Part shown: piece after piece, positions 1 to 8,653 of the stretch
Numbering within the stretch: the stretch's first letter is position 1
Layout: the number at the start of each line of letters is the position of its first letter
Source of the DNA: Bradyrhizobium barranii subsp. apii
GTDB lineage: Bacteria > Pseudomonadota > Alphaproteobacteria > Rhizobiales > Xanthobacteraceae
NCBI RefSeq assembly: GCF_011516635.5
Contig: NZ_CP096255.1
Span: 6,570,501 to 6,634,500, forward strand
Reading direction: 5' to 3'
DNA: 64,000 bases
Notes under the pieces: generated by a model
Told to the model about the DNA's origin: nothing
What the model saw: only the letters and a program-made list of their open reading frames with translations
Databases searched by the model: none
Position numbers and translations under genes: made by a program

Positions 1-2
1 GC

Positions 3-599
3 CGCGAAATGACCCGGCATCACTGGCGCATCCCGCAGAGTTTCGAGGCCTATTACGGCCTTGGCATCAACGCCGGCAAAACCGACGGCTGGGACTGGTT
101 CGGCCATGGCGGCCATTTTCAGGGTTACATCTCCCGGACCTGCTCCATCCCCGCTTGCGAGCTCGCGATCAGCATCCTCAGCAACTCCATCGACGGCGCG
201 GCGCCGTTCTGGATGGACGGCGCGATGCAGATCCTGCGCGTGTTCAGAACTCGCGGCGCACCCGACCGCCGCGTGCGCGACTGGACCGGCCGCTGGTGGA
301 CGATCTGGGGCGCAACCGATCTCGTCCCCGCGGGCAACCGCGTGCTGGTCACCAATCCGCAGTTCATCAATCCGTTCATGGATGCCGCCGAGATCGAGGT
401 CACCGGCCGCGACACCGGCAAGCTCGCCTGGGCTGCCGGCTATTCCAGCCACGGCGAGCCGGTGCGCCGCGTCCGCGACAAGCGCGGCAAGGTCAGCGAC
501 GTCTGGATCGCCGGCGCCAATATCAAGCCGGAGCGTGTCGTGGCGCGCGAGATCGCGCGGAGATATCCGCCGCGCAAGCGGCGGCCTACTCTCGGATGA
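3..599 (+). CDS. Serine hydrolase (beta-lactamase/class C family), C-terminal part only
   Basis: The reading frame is open from the first codons of the window, so the N-terminal catalytic part with the SxxK motif lies outside. The visible part has a YGLGI stretch followed by WFGHGGHFQGY, which matches the HxG box region of class C beta-lactamase-like hydrolases, then a C-terminal beta-rich tail. Many such proteins are esterases or D-aminopeptidases rather than true beta-lactamases, so the substrate is unknown. The 3' end overlaps the convergent S10 peptidase gene by 14 bases. Confidence 0.8.
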   Translation, partial: REMTRHHWRIPQSFEAYYGLGINAGKTDGWDWFGHGGHFQGYISRTCSIPACELAISILSNSIDGAAPFWMDGAMQILRVFRTRGAPDRRVRDWTGRWWTIWGATDLVPAGNRVLVTNPQFINPFMDAAEIEVTGRDTGKLAWAAGYSSHGEPVRRVRDKRGKVSDVWIAGANIKPERVVAREIARRYPPRKRRPTLG

Positions 600-2154
600 G
601 AGCCTCGACCTCGCTCCGAAACGCCTGCCGCGAGCCGTCGCGCGAATAGAACATGTGACCGCCGGGATAGACGACGAACTTGACCCGCTGCGTCGCGAAC
701 GCCGGGAGCTGGTCGAGCACCCGCTTCGATCCGAAATAGGGCGTGGCGAGATCGAACAGGCCGTGCGCGACCAGCACGTTCAGCTTTCCGTCGGTGGCGA
801 GGATCTGGCGCAGCTCCGATACCGACTGCGGCGGGTTGATGCCGCGGCCGAAATCCCAATTGCCCTCGACGGCGCCGTTGAGGACTTCGTAGGAGCCATC
901 CGGCCGCCAGTTGAGCTTGCGCGTGAGAACATCGACGGCCGCACTCGTCAGCGGCGCCTGGAGCGCATCGCCCGAGGGATCGCCGAACCGGGAGCTGCTC
1001 GAATCCGGATAGGGATCATAGCCTCGCACCGAGGCGTCGTATCGCCCCGTCACCTTGCCGTTCTTGCGGTCGAACTCGCGGCGGAATTCACCGACGTCGA
1101 AACGGCCGGCGAGCCGACGGCTCACGGCCTGGTCGATCCCGGTGAGCTCGGCGACCTTGTCGGCAAGGCGATTGGTGGCCTCCTTGTCCGCCTCGCCCTT
1201 GACGAGGTCGGCCAGGAATTCGCCCCGCGCGTAAGCCTCGACGTCGGCGAGATCGGCGCGCTTGACCGGCCCCTTGGCTTCGCGCGCCACCGCGACATAG
1301 CTCGGCAGCGTCGCGACATATTGCAGGAGGCTGGTGCCGGTGAACTCGCGGAAGTCCAGGAGCGGCGACACCAGGATCAATCCCCTGACGCCGACGCCAT
1401 GCTGGAGCTGCAACTGGCGCACGACCTTCGGCCCGCGAATGCCGCCATAGCTTTCGCCGCCGACATATTTCGGCGAGGTCAGCCGGTCGTGCTTCTCCAG
1501 CCAGCGGCGGATCACGAGCGCGATCGAATTGACGTCGCCGTCGACGGAGTAGAAGGACTTGCGCGCGTCCTCGCCACTGGCGACGAAACGGCTGTAGCCG
1601 GTGCTGACGGGATCGATGAAGACGAGATCGGTGAAGTCGAGCCACGTCTCCGCGTTCGGCTTCACCTCGGGTGAGGCGGACGGCGACAGGGCTTCGCCAT
1701 CAAGCGGCAGCCGCCACGGCCCCGCAGCGCCGAACTGGAGCCATGCCGAGGACGCGCCGGGACCGCCGTTGAACAGGAACGTCACGGGGCGCGTCGCGCG
1801 GTCGGCACCATCGAGCTCATAGGACGTATAGGCGATGTCGGCGAGCGGCTCACCCTTGCCGTCGAACACGCGGATCGAGCCGGCAGTCGCGGTGAAGTCG
1901 AGTGCGCGGCCCGGCAGATCGAGCGTCTGCTTCGTGGTCGAATCCGACGGAAGTCGATGCGGCTCGGCGGCGGACGTTGAACCCTGTGATGCGCCTGGCG
2001 TGTTGCCGCCGCGCCCACCCTTCTGTCCCGTGGGGGCCGTCGTCTCGGCGCGCGGCTGCGGCGGATCGTCCGCGCGGGCAAATCCCGCGAGCGCGAAAGT
2101 CGACACCGCCAGTACCAGGGTCGCGCGGCGGAGCGCCGGCAAACGCATGACCAT
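586..2154 (-). CDS. Peptidase S10 (serine carboxypeptidase) family protein, exported
   Basis: This 522-residue protein is a serine carboxypeptidase-type hydrolase, probably periplasmic. It starts at MVMRLPALRR, where AAGGAG lies just upstream; the open frame continues 5' but lacks such a site there. Residues 1-30 form a signal peptide ending near FARA. The family signature NGGPGASS, the nucleophile motif GESYGG, the acid region GLFDLATPYF and the histidine region GGHMFYS occur in order, giving a complete Ser-Asp-His triad. A low-complexity linker rich in Thr, Gly and Ser follows the signal peptide. The natural substrate cannot be told from sequence. Confidence 0.9.
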   Translation of the reverse strand: MVMRLPALRRATLVLAVSTFALAGFARADDPPQPRAETTAPTGQKGGRGGNTPGASQGSTSAAEPHRLPSDSTTKQTLDLPGRALDFTATAGSIRVFDGKGEPLADIAYTSYELDGADRATRPVTFLFNGGPGASSAWLQFGAAGPWRLPLDGEALSPSASPEVKPNAETWLDFTDLVFIDPVSTGYSRFVASGEDARKSFYSVDGDVNSIALVIRRWLEKHDRLTSPKYVGGESYGGIRGPKVVRQLQLQHGVGVRGLILVSPLLDFREFTGTSLLQYVATLPSYVAVAREAKGPVKRADLADVEAYARGEFLADLVKGEADKEATNRLADKVAELTGIDQAVSRRLAGRFDVGEFRREFDRKNGKVTGRYDASVRGYDPYPDSSSSRFGDPSGDALQAPLTSAAVDVLTRKLNWRPDGSYEVLNGAVEGNWDFGRGINPPQSVSELRQILATDGKLNVLVAHGLFDLATPYFGSKRVLDQLPAFATQRVKFVVYPGGHMFYSRDGSRQAFRSEVEALIRE

Positions 2155-2404
2155 GATCGTTCTCCTTGTCCGGCTGCGAGAGCCGGCGAGCATCGCAAGG
2201 CTAGCGAGAAATTGCGACGGTTTGGGGGATAGCCGGCCCATTGGCGCCTGAAGAAGCCGGGCGAGCACAAATCGACCCGGATTTGCCCTGAATCGGGATG
2301 GACGCTGTTTGCCTTGAACAGCGGTCCTTCTCGACAATGCATGCCCAGGTCGTATAGACGAGCCCGGCGGAACTTTCTCCAGCCAGCGGCCCTGCCCGGA
2401 AGCC

Positions 2405-3184
2405 ATGACCAAGCCAGCGCGATACAACCGGATCGCCTTTGTCGCGAGCCCAAGCAGCGAGGCGCAAACCGCCTTCGGCCAGCTCACTCGGGACTATGGC
2501 AATTGCGACCCGAACGACGCCGATGTCGTGGTCGCGCTCGGCGGCGACGGACTGATGCTCCAGACGCTGCACCAGAACATGCACTCGGGCAAACCGATCT
2601 ATGGCATGCACCGCGGCACCGTCGGCTTCCTGATGAACGAGTACTCGACGGTCGACCTTCGCGCCCGTCTCGAGGCAGCGCAGGAATCCGAGATCAACCC
2701 GCTCCTGATGCGCGCCACCGACGTCAACGACCGCGTCCACCTGCATCACGCCATCAACGAGGTCGCCCTGTTCCGGCAGACCTACCAGGCCGCGCGCCTG
2801 CGGATCCTGATCGACGAGCGCGAGCGCATGGCTGAGCTGATCGCCGACGGCATCATGGTGGCGACGCCCGCCGGCTCCACCGCCTACAATCTGTCCGCGC
2901 AGGGACCGATCCTGCCGATCAACGCCGCGCTGCTGGCGCTGACGCCGATCAGCGCCTTCCGCCCGCGCCGCTGGCGCGGCGCGCTCCTGCCCAATACGGC
3001 TTACGTCGTGATCGAGGTGCTGGAGGGCGACAAGCGGCCGGTGGCGGCGGTGGCCGACCATGACGAGGTGCGCGACGTCCGCCGCGTCGAGGTGCTGTCC
3101 GACAAGACCATCTCGATGCGCATGCTGTTCGATCCCGGCCATAGCCTGGAAGAGCGCATCCTGCGCGAGCAGTTCGGCTATTGA
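2405..3184 (+). CDS. nadK: NAD kinase
   Basis: This 259-residue cytoplasmic enzyme phosphorylates NAD to NADP. Residues 45-50 carry the diagnostic LGGDGL motif, followed by an INE motif and the TPAGSTAYN nucleotide-binding loop with SAQGPILP after it. Length is normal for the short proteobacterial form. The ATG at 2405 begins MTKPARYNRIAF, directly leading into the first beta strand of the fold. The gene stands alone between an outward-facing peptidase gene and a convergent lipoprotein gene. Confidence 0.95.
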   Translation: MTKPARYNRIAFVASPSSEAQTAFGQLTRDYGNCDPNDADVVVALGGDGLMLQTLHQNMHSGKPIYGMHRGTVGFLMNEYSTVDLRARLEAAQESEINPLLMRATDVNDRVHLHHAINEVALFRQTYQAARLRILIDERERMAELIADGIMVATPAGSTAYNLSAQGPILPINAALLALTPISAFRPRRWRGALLPNTAYVVIEVLEGDKRPVAAVADHDEVRDVRRVEVLSDKTISMRMLFDPGHSLEERILREQFGY

Positions 3185-3197
3185 ACGCCGGCGCGGA

Positions 3198-3782
3198 TCA
3201 CTGGCCGCAAGACTGAATCGATTCCAGGCCGCCCGCCATGGCGGGATCACCGAGCAGATCGAAATCCCTGACGACGGGAACGAAGCTCTTCGTCTCCGAC
3301 GTCATCAGATAGATCGTGACAGGCAGCGATCCCTGCGGCACCGCATTCGCGCGACAGAATTCTCTGGCTGCCACGCCGAGCCCCATCGACCCGCGTTTGC
3401 CTTGCTTCCCCTGCTCGACCATCGACGCACGCAGCGCTTCGAAGCGTGCAGCATCGCCTGGCGACAAGCGATAGGCGTAGGTCGAGGAGCCCAGCGGCGG
3501 CGCAGGCAGGCCGGCGCGATCTCGCGCGTCGCTCATCTCCATCATGGCGAAGCTCGTCTTGGTCTCGGCCTCGCCGGCCACTTTGGTGACGACGTCGAGC
3601 TTGACGCCGCCCGAACGTGGCCGCAGCGCGTCAGGCAACTGCACGGCGACGCGCAGCATCGACAGATCCGTCGTCCTGGCATCGATGCGGGCAAGCGGCG
3701 GGATCGATGTCAGCGGCACCGAGCTGCAACCGGCAAGCATGAGCGCAGCCGCGCTCGCAAGAACACGCGCCAGGCGGTTCAT
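3198..3782 (-). CDS. Putative lipoprotein of unknown function
   Basis: A 194-residue protein starting MNRLARVL with a lipobox LMLAGC at about residues 15-20, so it is probably a lipid-anchored envelope protein. The start was chosen because GGAG lies nine bases upstream; a second ATG three codons earlier is too close to that site. No enzymatic motif was recognised. It has an acidic-basic mixed C-terminal half with a conserved-looking segment SFVPVVRDFDLLGDP. It is convergent with nadK. Confidence 0.75.
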   Translation of the reverse strand: MNRLARVLASAAALMLAGCSSVPLTSIPPLARIDARTTDLSMLRVAVQLPDALRPRSGGVKLDVVTKVAGEAETKTSFAMMEMSDARDRAGLPAPPLGSSTYAYRLSPGDAARFEALRASMVEQGKQGKRGSMGLGVAAREFCRANAVPQGSLPVTIYLMTSETKSFVPVVRDFDLLGDPAMAGGLESIQSCGQ

Positions 3783-3816
3783 CGCAGGCATCTCCAATCT
3801 GGACTTGAAGGATTGG

Positions 3817-4071
3817 CTAGGCCGATTTCCGGCCGGCCCCGCGCGGCTCCAGCGCGTCGTCCGCGCTGTCAGGGACATATTCCAGGATATCACCGGGCTG
3901 GCAGTCGAGCACGGCGCAGATCCGCTCGAGCGTGTCGAAGCGGATGCCGCGCACCTTGCCCGACTTCAGCAGGGAGACGTTCGCCTCCGTGAGCTCGATG
4001 CGCGCGGCAAGCTCGCGCGACCTGATCTTGCGCCTGGCGAGCATGACATCGAGGTTGACGATGATCGGCAT
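3817..4071 (-). CDS. Small XRE-family transcriptional regulator
   Basis: This 84-residue protein is almost entirely one Cro/CI-type helix-turn-helix (residues about 5-62), with the recognition-helix region ELTEANVSLLKSGK and the typical tail of this subgroup, RFDTLERICAVLDCQPGDILEY. It begins two bases after the stop codon of the DUF2975 gene, so the pair is probably translationally coupled. The pairing of a DUF2975 membrane protein with a tiny XRE protein is a recurrent arrangement in bacteria. Its target is probably the pair's own promoter, which is inference. Confidence 0.9.
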   Translation of the reverse strand: MPIIVNLDVMLARRKIRSRELAARIELTEANVSLLKSGKVRGIRFDTLERICAVLDCQPGDILEYVPDSADDALEPRGAGRKSA

Positions 4072-4073
4072 GG

Positions 4074-4637
4074 TCAGATGATCTCGCTGTTCTCGTGCCA
4101 CATGCGAACGGCGTCGGCCATCACGGTCGCGAATGCGACGAGCGCGAGGCCGCTCAGCACCGACAGCACATGCGACTGCTCGATGCCGAACATGACCACG
4201 AGCTGGCCCGGCTGGTTGGCCCGCGTCAGGTTGAGCGTGGTGAGCATCTGCACCAGCGGCGATATCAGCGCGTTGACGATCAGCGCGAGGCCCATCCGCC
4301 GGATGCGCCAGGCGTTGTCGGTCACGAAGACCTCGCCGCGCGCGAAGCGGGAGAACAACATCGAGAGCTGCAACAAGGCGTAGAGAACAGGCGCAAGTCC
4401 GATCAGGCCGATCAGGGCGCCGGCGAGGCGCGTACTGAAATTGAGAGTGAAGGGCCGCGCCCCCAGCGGGGACTGGGTCGCGATCCAGTGCCGGAGCATC
4501 TCGTCGCTCGACCAGAGCAGCGGTACCGCAAGCACAGCGCCGGCGACGCACAGGAGCGCGCCGACGGCCACGATCCGTCCGATGCGCCGCAACCGCGGCT
4601 CGACCGGCGCAGGAAAAGGAAACGCGACGACGCTCAT
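4074..4637 (-). CDS. DUF2975 family membrane protein
   Basis: About 187 residues with four predicted membrane segments: one near residues 22-45, one around 73-95 and two after 115. The pattern FARGEVFVTDNAWRIRRMG between segments two and three is the characteristic cytoplasmic loop of DUF2975 proteins. The start at MSVVAFP was preferred over an ATG five codons upstream because GGGAG precedes it by about eight bases. It is first in a two-gene unit with the XRE regulator. Function is not established. Confidence 0.8.
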   Translation of the reverse strand: MSVVAFPFPAPVEPRLRRIGRIVAVGALLCVAGAVLAVPLLWSSDEMLRHWIATQSPLGARPFTLNFSTRLAGALIGLIGLAPVLYALLQLSMLFSRFARGEVFVTDNAWRIRRMGLALIVNALISPLVQMLTTLNLTRANQPGQLVVMFGIEQSHVLSVLSGLALVAFATVMADAVRMWHENSEII

Positions 4638-4809
4638 CGGACTAGCTCCCATCCAATTGTATATTTTTATCGTTTTACAATAAAAAATGGCAGAATTACG
4701 ATATTAACCTCTCCCCTTCTCACGCACGCCGCGAAATGCCGGCAGCAACCCTTCCTTAACCCCCGCCGCGATATGGTTAACGAAAGTTGACCGCTCCGGC
4801 CCAGGCGTC

Positions 4810-5355
4810 ATGTTCCGCATCGATTTCAACAAGCTGCGCTTCCTCGTCTGCGACGACAATCCGCACATGCGCCGCATCCTGCGGACGCTGCTGCACTCCT
4901 TCGGCGCGCGCGAGGTTTACGAGGCCGAGGACGGCGCCACCGCGCTGGAAATGTACAGCCATTACGTGCCCGACATCGTCATCACCGACTGGGCGATGCC
5001 GATCTTCGACGGGCTCGAGCTTGCGCAGATGATCCGGCAGCCGGAATCCAAGGGCAATCCCTACGCGCCGATCATCATGCTGACCGGTCATTCCGAGAAG
5101 CGCCGCGTCACGGTCGCGCGCGATGCCGGCGTCACCGAATTCCTGGCCAAGCCGATCTCCGCCAAGGGCCTCTACCAGCGTATCCTCAACGTCGTCGCCA
5201 ATCCCCGGCCCTTCATCAAGACCAAGACCTATTTCGGTCCGGACCGGCGCCGCAACACCAACTCCGCCTATATGGGCCCCGAGCGCCGCGTCGGCGAAAA
5301 GCACGAGGTGCTCCAGCAACCCTCGCTGCTCGACAAGGCTCGTTCCTCCATCTAG
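4810..5355 (+). CDS. Single-domain response regulator (CheY-like receiver with C-terminal extension)
   Basis: Residues 8-128 form a receiver domain: acidic pair D15-D16, phosphoacceptor D60 in ITDWAMP, T92 in MLTGH and K114 in FLAKPIS. There is no DNA-binding output domain; the remaining 50 residues are basic and contain two similar stretches, FGPDRRR and MGPERRV. Such receivers act by protein contact or as phosphate shuttles. The Hpt gene follows after 27 bases and the pair is likely one operon, so the two proteins may exchange phosphate. Confidence 0.93.
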   Translation: MFRIDFNKLRFLVCDDNPHMRRILRTLLHSFGAREVYEAEDGATALEMYSHYVPDIVITDWAMPIFDGLELAQMIRQPESKGNPYAPIIMLTGHSEKRRVTVARDAGVTEFLAKPISAKGLYQRILNVVANPRPFIKTKTYFGPDRRRNTNSAYMGPERRVGEKHEVLQQPSLLDKARSSI

Positions 5356-5382
5356 CGCAACGTTTCGATCGGGGCAGACATC

Positions 5383-5961
5383 ATGGCGAAGAACGGCGCA
5401 AAGGACATCGAGGTCACGGCCTTCGCCACGCACCAAGTGATCACGCAGCCCAATCCGCTGCGCAAGGTTCTGCGCCGTGTCGAAGAAAAGGACCTGGACG
5501 ATCCGGTCGCCCGCGCCGAGCAGGCGCTCGCGGGCCTCTCCAGTGAGTTCAAGGACTGGATGACGACCGAGGTCAATCGTCTGTCGGCCGCTTACGTCGC
5601 TGTTCGCCATGAGGGCTTCACCAAGGAGCGGCGCGACGAGCTGTTCCGCGCCGCGCATGACATCAAGGGCGACGCTGCGACGTTCGGCTATCCGGCGGCG
5701 GCGGGAGTTGCGGAGAGCCTGTGCCGCGTCATCGAGCACGCGCCCGATCTCGACAAGGTGCCGGCCGAGCTGTTCACGCACCACATCAACGCCATCCTCG
5801 CCATCGTGCATGAAAACACCAAGCTCGACAGCATCAGCGTCTCGGCCGAGCTCAGCCGCCGCCTGCGCAAGGTCGCCGACGACTATCTCGCCCACGCCAA
5901 CCGCGACCGCCCCGAGCATCTCGAGGTGATTTTGGCACCGAGCATCGTGCCGGCGGAGTAG
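5383..5961 (+). CDS. Histidine phosphotransfer (Hpt) domain protein
   Basis: 192 residues with an Hpt four-helix bundle at about 50-155. The phosphorylatable histidine is H92 in AAHDIKGDAATFGYP, a clear match to the Hpt consensus HxxKG. No kinase or receiver domain is present. It follows the receiver gene closely and is expected to relay phosphate to or from a receiver such as that one; the cognate kinase is not in the window. The gene ends against a palindromic repeat and converges on a DUF2336 gene. Confidence 0.92.
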   Translation: MAKNGAKDIEVTAFATHQVITQPNPLRKVLRRVEEKDLDDPVARAEQALAGLSSEFKDWMTTEVNRLSAAYVAVRHEGFTKERRDELFRAAHDIKGDAATFGYPAAAGVAESLCRVIEHAPDLDKVPAELFTHHINAILAIVHENTKLDSISVSAELSRRLRKVADDYLAHANRDRPEHLEVILAPSIVPAE

Positions 5962-6002
5962 CGGCTCCCGCTCTCTCCTCTCGTTATTGCGAGCGCAAGT
6001 GT

Positions 6003-6129
6003 CGTAGGTTGGGCAAAGCGACTCGTCCGCCGTAGCTCGAAGAGCGAAGGCGGAAGCGTGCCCACCAACTAATATAAGCTGTGCGGATCAATGGTGGGCA
6101 CGGCGCTGCGCGCCTTTGGCCACCCTACG
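6003..6129. repeat. Dispersed palindromic intergenic repeat (element D type)
   Basis: The stretch holds nested inverted repeats: GTAGGTTGGGCAAAG at the left pairs imperfectly with the complement of CTTTGGCCACCCTAC at the right, and inner parts pair around GTGCCCACC and GGTGGGCAC. It fills the space between the convergent 3' ends of the Hpt and DUF2336 genes and could fold in either transcript. A degraded piece of element A (TTATTGCGAGCGCA) lies just before it. A related, shorter copy occurs near 31.2 kb. Confidence 0.75.
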
Positions 6130-6137
6130 GCATCTCG

Positions 6138-7313
6138 CTACGCCGCGATCAGATCGTCATACACCGGATCGAGCGCATCATCCGCGACGAGCTCGTCGCA
6201 GAACAGCCTTGCCTCTTCGCGCGCGGATTCCGTGGCGAAGCGGCGGAGCAGGACCATCAGCGGTTCGGTGGCGCCGCGGTCGGTCTCGCAATGGGTGAGC
6301 ACGCGCTCGACCATGCGCCGGCGCAGTCGCGCCGCGCCGTCGTCGGTATCGACAAAACCTTGCTCGTGGCAGGCATCGAGCGCGACCTGGAACGCCGCGA
6401 AGGTCGCCTCGGGAAGTCCGGCGCGGCGGAGCAGCGCGTGCAGGCTGTTGCCGCCACGGTCGTGCAGCAGCGCGCAGACGCGTGCCAGCGGCAGGTCGGC
6501 GAGTTCGGCGAGTGCCGCGTCGAACAGATCGAGATTGCTCGACAGCAGCGCGCGCAGGATGAGGCCGGCGGTGAGCTGGCCCGTGACGCGCAGATGATGC
6601 ACCAGGCCCTGCATGTCCTCGCCGCGCGACCGCACCGCGATGTTCATGGTGGAGCGATCGCGCGCCTCGACCGTGATGCGCTCGGCACGATCGGCGCTCA
6701 GCCAGTTCCGCGCCACGACGAATTGCGCAAGGGTCTCGGAGAGTTTTGCCACCAGCGCGGCGCGCGTCGCGGCCGGCAGATCCTCAAGCACCAGCATCGC
6801 CTCGCGGATCGCGGCGAGATGGCCGTGGCGCTCGACGATGCGATTCCAGGAGAACGGCGCAAGCTCGGCGTGGGGATTTTCGATCAGCTCGAGCGCGGCC
6901 GCCGCGCAGCCGACTTCGGCGATGGCGGCGCAGACCGACACCGGCAACGCGATGCGGCGGGCGACCGCGCATTGCACCTCGTCATTGCCGGTTGCGACGA
7001 TGTCGACGAGATCGGCGTCGATCAGCAGCGGCGAATGTTCGAGCACGGGCAGCGCGACGGTCGGCTGGTCCGCCGACAGCGCCCGCACGATCGACGCCGG
7101 CGCATCCGTGCTGCGCGCAAAGGCCTCGGCCATCGCCTGCCGCACCAGCGGCGAGGGATCGTCGAGCAGCATCAGGAGCGCGCCTTCGGCCGCGATACGG
7201 TCGTCATGGGAAAGGTCTGAGATCAGCCAGGCCCGGGCCAATGCCCGCGTTGCCTCGGCCCGCTCGCCGGCGGGCGCCGTCCTGATCCAATTGATGAACT
7301 GCCGAACAATCAT
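6138..7313 (-). CDS. DUF2336 domain protein
   Basis: A 391-residue, all-helical protein matching DUF2336 in length and in its alanine- and leucine-rich repeated helices, for example LLDDPSPLVRQAMAEAFA near the N-terminus, which resembles HEAT-type repeats. No catalytic residues, signal peptide or membrane segment are visible. Such genes are common in Bradyrhizobium and Rhodopseudomonas, often close to two-component genes, as here beside a receiver/Hpt pair. A protein-interaction role in signalling is inference only. Confidence 0.85.
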   Translation of the reverse strand: MIVRQFINWIRTAPAGERAEATRALARAWLISDLSHDDRIAAEGALLMLLDDPSPLVRQAMAEAFARSTDAPASIVRALSADQPTVALPVLEHSPLLIDADLVDIVATGNDEVQCAVARRIALPVSVCAAIAEVGCAAAALELIENPHAELAPFSWNRIVERHGHLAAIREAMLVLEDLPAATRAALVAKLSETLAQFVVARNWLSADRAERITVEARDRSTMNIAVRSRGEDMQGLVHHLRVTGQLTAGLILRALLSSNLDLFDAALAELADLPLARVCALLHDRGGNSLHALLRRAGLPEATFAAFQVALDACHEQGFVDTDDGAARLRRRMVERVLTHCETDRGATEPLMVLLRRFATESAREEARLFCDELVADDALDPVYDDLIAA

Positions 7314-7455
7314 GCTGCTTCCGGCTTACACAACAAACGAAAACGGTGACGGCTTGTCACCTGCAACACAAAATAAACCACGACGCTTAACAAAGCGTTC
7401 ACCATAACTGGCTGGTTTTATTGACGTTTTGTTAAGGGAACAAAGCCGCCTGCCA

Positions 7456-7474
7456 CGCGTCCGGGACACGAGAG
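7456..7474. repeat. Single-arm remnant of element B
   Basis: CGCGTCCGGGACACGAGAG equals the right arm of element B copy 2. No partner arm is found nearby. It lies just after the 3' end of the transglycosylase gene. Confidence 0.65.
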
Positions 7475-7493
7475 CGGGTTATTCGCGCGACGA

Positions 7494-8513
7494 TCAGCTC
7501 GAGAACGTACCGCTGCGATCGCTGAATAGATCGAGCGGTTGCGGCGGGCGCACGTCAGGCGTCGCCGATGCGATCGAGGCTAGCGAGGCGTTGCTGCCCC
7601 ACAATTTCTGCACCGTGGTCGAGACCGGCTGCGTGGCATCGCCGGGCTGATAGATCGAGCGGAATGCGGGTGTGATCGGCGTGTTGTCTGCAACCGTTGA
7701 TGACGACGTCGCACTCACCGGCGTCACGCCGCGCGCTTCCGGAAAGGTCTGCAGATAAGCGGCGTTGTCGATGACAGGCACGGTGGGCTGCACGCCGTTG
7801 GCACTTGCGACCTGCGTCGTGGATGGCGAGTCGCCATACATCGCCATTGCGCTGCGGGTCGTCTTCGAATTCGCCGCGCTGGCGTAGCGCGCGTCGAGCA
7901 CCGAATAGACCTCGGAGACGCTGCGCGCGCGGCCGTCCCTGGCGTAGAAGATCGATCGGTTGGCGGAGGCCGCGTTGGGAAACAGCCGCGCGCCGACCGC
8001 TTGCGGATTGTCCTCGGCATTGGCAATCAGCTTTGCGGCGCCGCCGACACCCATGAAATGCGCCATGTAGAGTTCGCTGTCAGACGGCCTGCGGCCGAGC
8101 AGTCCGGTGAGCTTGAAACTGTTCGACTGCGTCAGCGCTGCGGCCATGGTGGAGGCGGCTTCCGGATCGTCGCGCAGCTTCATGATCGACCGCTTCATGG
8201 CGGGATCATCGACAGCGTAGCTGCCCGACGACGTCCTTGTGATGGCGTCGGAATAGTTGCCATAGCCGAGCTGGGTGCCCGCCTCCTTAACCGTACCCAG
8301 CCAGGTCTGGTCGATGAACTGGTAGAGCCCGTGGGCGGATGACGTGGTGGCTTCCGCCGTCGGATCGAAATCCGATTCCATCTTGGCGGTCGTCAGCATG
8401 TACTGGAAGCTGACGCCCGTCCGGTTGGAGACCTGCTTGATCGCGCCGGCGACGCGTGCCCGCGACGGATCGAGACCCGTCGTCTGAGAGGCACTGGAAT
8501 TGTCGACCGACAT
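7494..8513 (-). CDS. Lytic transglycosylase-like protein (SLT domain)
   Basis: The 339-residue protein has an SLT goose-lysozyme-like domain at about residues 25-165: KMESDF with candidate catalytic E46, then SSAHGLYQFIDQTWLGTV, then the MAHFMGVGGAAKLI helix. The rest is low-complexity Ser/Thr/Ala-rich. No classical signal peptide is seen, so export may use another route, as for flagellar-type muramidases. The ATG at MSVDNSS was chosen over an upstream TTG. A CtrA-consensus site lies about 80-95 bases upstream, hinting at cell-cycle or motility control. Confidence 0.82.
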   Translation of the reverse strand: MSVDNSSASQTTGLDPSRARVAGAIKQVSNRTGVSFQYMLTTAKMESDFDPTAEATTSSAHGLYQFIDQTWLGTVKEAGTQLGYGNYSDAITRTSSGSYAVDDPAMKRSIMKLRDDPEAASTMAAALTQSNSFKLTGLLGRRPSDSELYMAHFMGVGGAAKLIANAEDNPQAVGARLFPNAASANRSIFYARDGRARSVSEVYSVLDARYASAANSKTTRSAMAMYGDSPSTTQVASANGVQPTVPVIDNAAYLQTFPEARGVTPVSATSSSTVADNTPITPAFRSIYQPGDATQPVSTTVQKLWGSNASLASIASATPDVRPPQPLDLFSDRSGTFSS

Positions 8514-8590
8514 GATGGAGTGCTCGCCCCGTGCGGCGTTGAGCGACGCCGGCAATTCGGCGCCTGTCGTATCACCGTGGGACAGGTATG

Positions 8591-8606
8591 GTTAATGCGG
8601 GGTTAA
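8591..8606 (-). promoter_or_regulatory. CtrA-type binding site before the transglycosylase gene
   Basis: On the minus strand this reads TTAA-N7-TTAAC, the full alphaproteobacterial CtrA consensus. It sits in the 140-base gap between hisI and the lytic transglycosylase gene, roughly 80 bases before the chosen start codon, which is a usual place for an activator or repressor site. The match is sequence-only; no binding data are implied. Confidence 0.55.
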
Positions 8607-8653
8607 TCTGGCCCCTCGCCGTCATTCCGGCCCGCCCCGCGTATAACGACGGG

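Noticed and set aside
4722..4790. A CtrA site before the receiver gene, from two TTAA strings
   Set aside because: The spacing is 17 bases instead of seven.
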